From NCBI GenBank assembly GCA_039028895.1, contig JBCCHF010000001.1, forward strand, positions 1-64,000: DNA of 64,000 nucleotides, given 5' to 3'. This stretch comes from JAHDCJ01 sp039028895. Lineage in GTDB: Bacteria; Bacteroidota; Bacteroidia; Chitinophagales; Saprospiraceae. Position numbers and translations under genes: made by a program. Below, piece after piece: positions 62,967-64,000 of this stretch. Within the stretch, counting starts at the first letter, position 1. Each line of letters starts with the position of its first letter. Under the pieces are notes generated by a model that was not told the DNA's origin, searched no databases, and worked only from the letters and a program-made list of their open reading frames with translations.

Positions 62967-64000
62967 ACTCATACACCTCAATGATTGGAACAGAAACAGT
63001 AAAATACTTATCGGTCACCATAATAATGACTTCCTTATCGGAAAGTAAACGATAACGGTCTTTAATATTTTGTAGTCCCGTATTAGTAGAATGAATAACC
63101 TGGTCTTTTGGTTGCAGATTGTTGCGAATTATCAAAAGGTTATTCTTCTCATTGAAAATTTCCACTTTAAGTGGTTTTGCCCTGGATATAATATTATGTT
63201 TGACAGCATTTTCAAGTAATATCTGAAGCGATAAAGGGACAATTCGATTTTGATACAGTGCAGGATTAATATTAATGTCTATTGAAATATTGTCTCCGAA
63301 TCTGCTTTTCAACAGGAAACTATAGGCATCAAGACATTCCAGTTCTTCCTCGAGGGAAATCGCTTCCTGGTCACGGATTTCCAATATATATCGATATACT
63401 TTTGATAATTTTTGTACAAAATCAACAGCTTTAGGCTGATCTTCAGGAATGATTGACGAAAGGGTGTTAAGACTGTTAAAAAGGAAATGCGGGTTAACTT
63501 GGCTTTTCAAAGTATCCAATTGAGCCTGTACATTTGCTCTTTTCAATTGCTCCGATTCCAGCAAGGATTGTTTGAGCTTTGAGAAAAAGTAAACAGATTC
63601 GTAGACCGAAACGCAAAGTACAACCATAAACAGACTCACCACATTAGCCATCACCTGATCCGGGTGGTGGTCGACAAGTTGTTCAAGTGGTCGAAAAAAC
63701 ACTTCAGACACATTGCAAAATGTAAGCACGAACACCAAAGTCACAGAGCCCGATACAAACAATCGGCGCGTGGTCATTTCCGGTAATGGATATTTCTTAC
63801 GAAAGTAAATAAGGAGCCAACGGCTGATTTCCCAGTAAATGACTACGTACATCAACGACACCAGGAACTTAGGCAGATACGCATTAAGGCTCGAAGGCAG
63901 ATTCTCTCCGAAAAAGAAAACAGGAATCAGGAAAGCCATCAGGGGAATGCCTATTAGCCGCATCATCCTGTCGTTAAATCCTAATATATCCCATGTTTTT
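62947..64000 (-). CDS. LytS/YehU-type sensor histidine kinase (open at window edge)
   Basis: An ATG at 63966 gives 339 residues, but the frame stays open to the window edge with codons reading TWDILGFNDR, which extend the family N-terminus, so the start probably lies outside. About four membrane helices come first, then a short coil and the His kinase domain: phosphoacceptor His in QVNPHFLFNSLNTL (about 160 from the ATG) and the N-box LLENAVKHN. The typical G-boxes are short, as in this family. Partner of the LytTR regulator. Confidence 0.9.
   Translation of the reverse strand, partial: KTWDILGFNDRMMRLIGIPLMAFLIPVFFFGENLPSSLNAYLPKFLVSLMYVVIYWEISRWLLIYFRKKYPLPEMTTRRLFVSGSVTLVFVLTFCNVSEVFFRPLEQLVDHHPDQVMANVVSLFMVVLCVSVYESVYFFSKLKQSLLESEQLKRANVQAQLDTLKSQVNPHFLFNSLNTLSSIIPEDQPKAVDFVQKLSKVYRYILEIRDQEAISLEEELECLDAYSFLLKSRFGDNISIDININPALYQNRIVPLSLQILLENAVKHNIISRAKPLKVEIFNEKNNLLIIRNNLQPKDQVIHSTNTGLQNIKDRYRLLSDKEVIIMVTDKYFTVSVPIIEVYEYESSDY

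Overview
The window is a chromosomal segment of a member of the Bacteroidota, most likely of the Saprospiria/Lewinella type. Three things point there: several secreted proteins end in type IX secretion (T9SS) sorting-like domains; exact or near copies of the Bacteroidota promoter -7 element TAnnTTTG lie upstream of many genes; and the ribosomal cluster runs rpoA-rplQ-carA-eno with no tuf between fusA and rpsJ. Assignment below phylum is inference. No tRNA, rRNA, CRISPR array, transposase or phage gene was found.

Layout. 1-7111: the start of an acyl-CoA dehydrogenase (cut by the window edge), an AGCS amino-acid symporter, an erythromycin-esterase-like lipoprotein and a DUF5916 outer-membrane protein. 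7220-15938: a minus-strand run of secreted proteins, namely an FG-GAP/UnbV T9SS protein, a five-heme cytochrome c, a DUF4375-MORN fusion, a small membrane-anchored protein and a T9SS arylsulfotransferase-like protein. 16028-24952: a DUF3267 zincin, a PA0069-type radical SAM protein, two subtilases, RidA, a lipoprotein, and a two-gene unit in which one protein carries a GT117/DUF2723-like motif. 24967-38204: NhaD, PhoH, Lon, a carboxypeptidase-regulatory-like protein, a methyltransferase, a TPR/Glu-rich secreted protein, an operon of SDR, class V aminotransferase and an iodotyrosine-deiodinase-like flavoprotein, the MlaE/MlaF lipid-transport pair, and FabG. 38432-42920: an orphan tail-anchored protein, sucD, a FtsB/DivIC-like protein, enolase and carA. 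43101-62003: the complete str-S10-spc-alpha ribosomal cluster on the minus strand. 62208-64000: a LytTR regulator and its LytS-type kinase, the latter open at the window edge.

The right half is core translation, secretion (SecY), protein maturation (Map) and transcription (RpoA). It appears to be driven by a near-consensus promoter ahead of rpsL and a second -7 element between rpsC and rplP; the two share their downstream sequence. Spacers inside this cluster hold two families of short inverted repeats. The left half is accessory: surface and secreted proteins, stress proteolysis (Lon), ion homeostasis (NhaD) and outer-membrane lipid traffic (MlaEF). No classical mobile island is visible. The most unusual items are the DUF4375-MORN fusion, the IYD-like dehalogenase operon, the soluble GT117-motif protein, the secreted multiheme cytochrome with a sorting-like tail, and the ribosomal-cluster spacer repeats with twin promoters.
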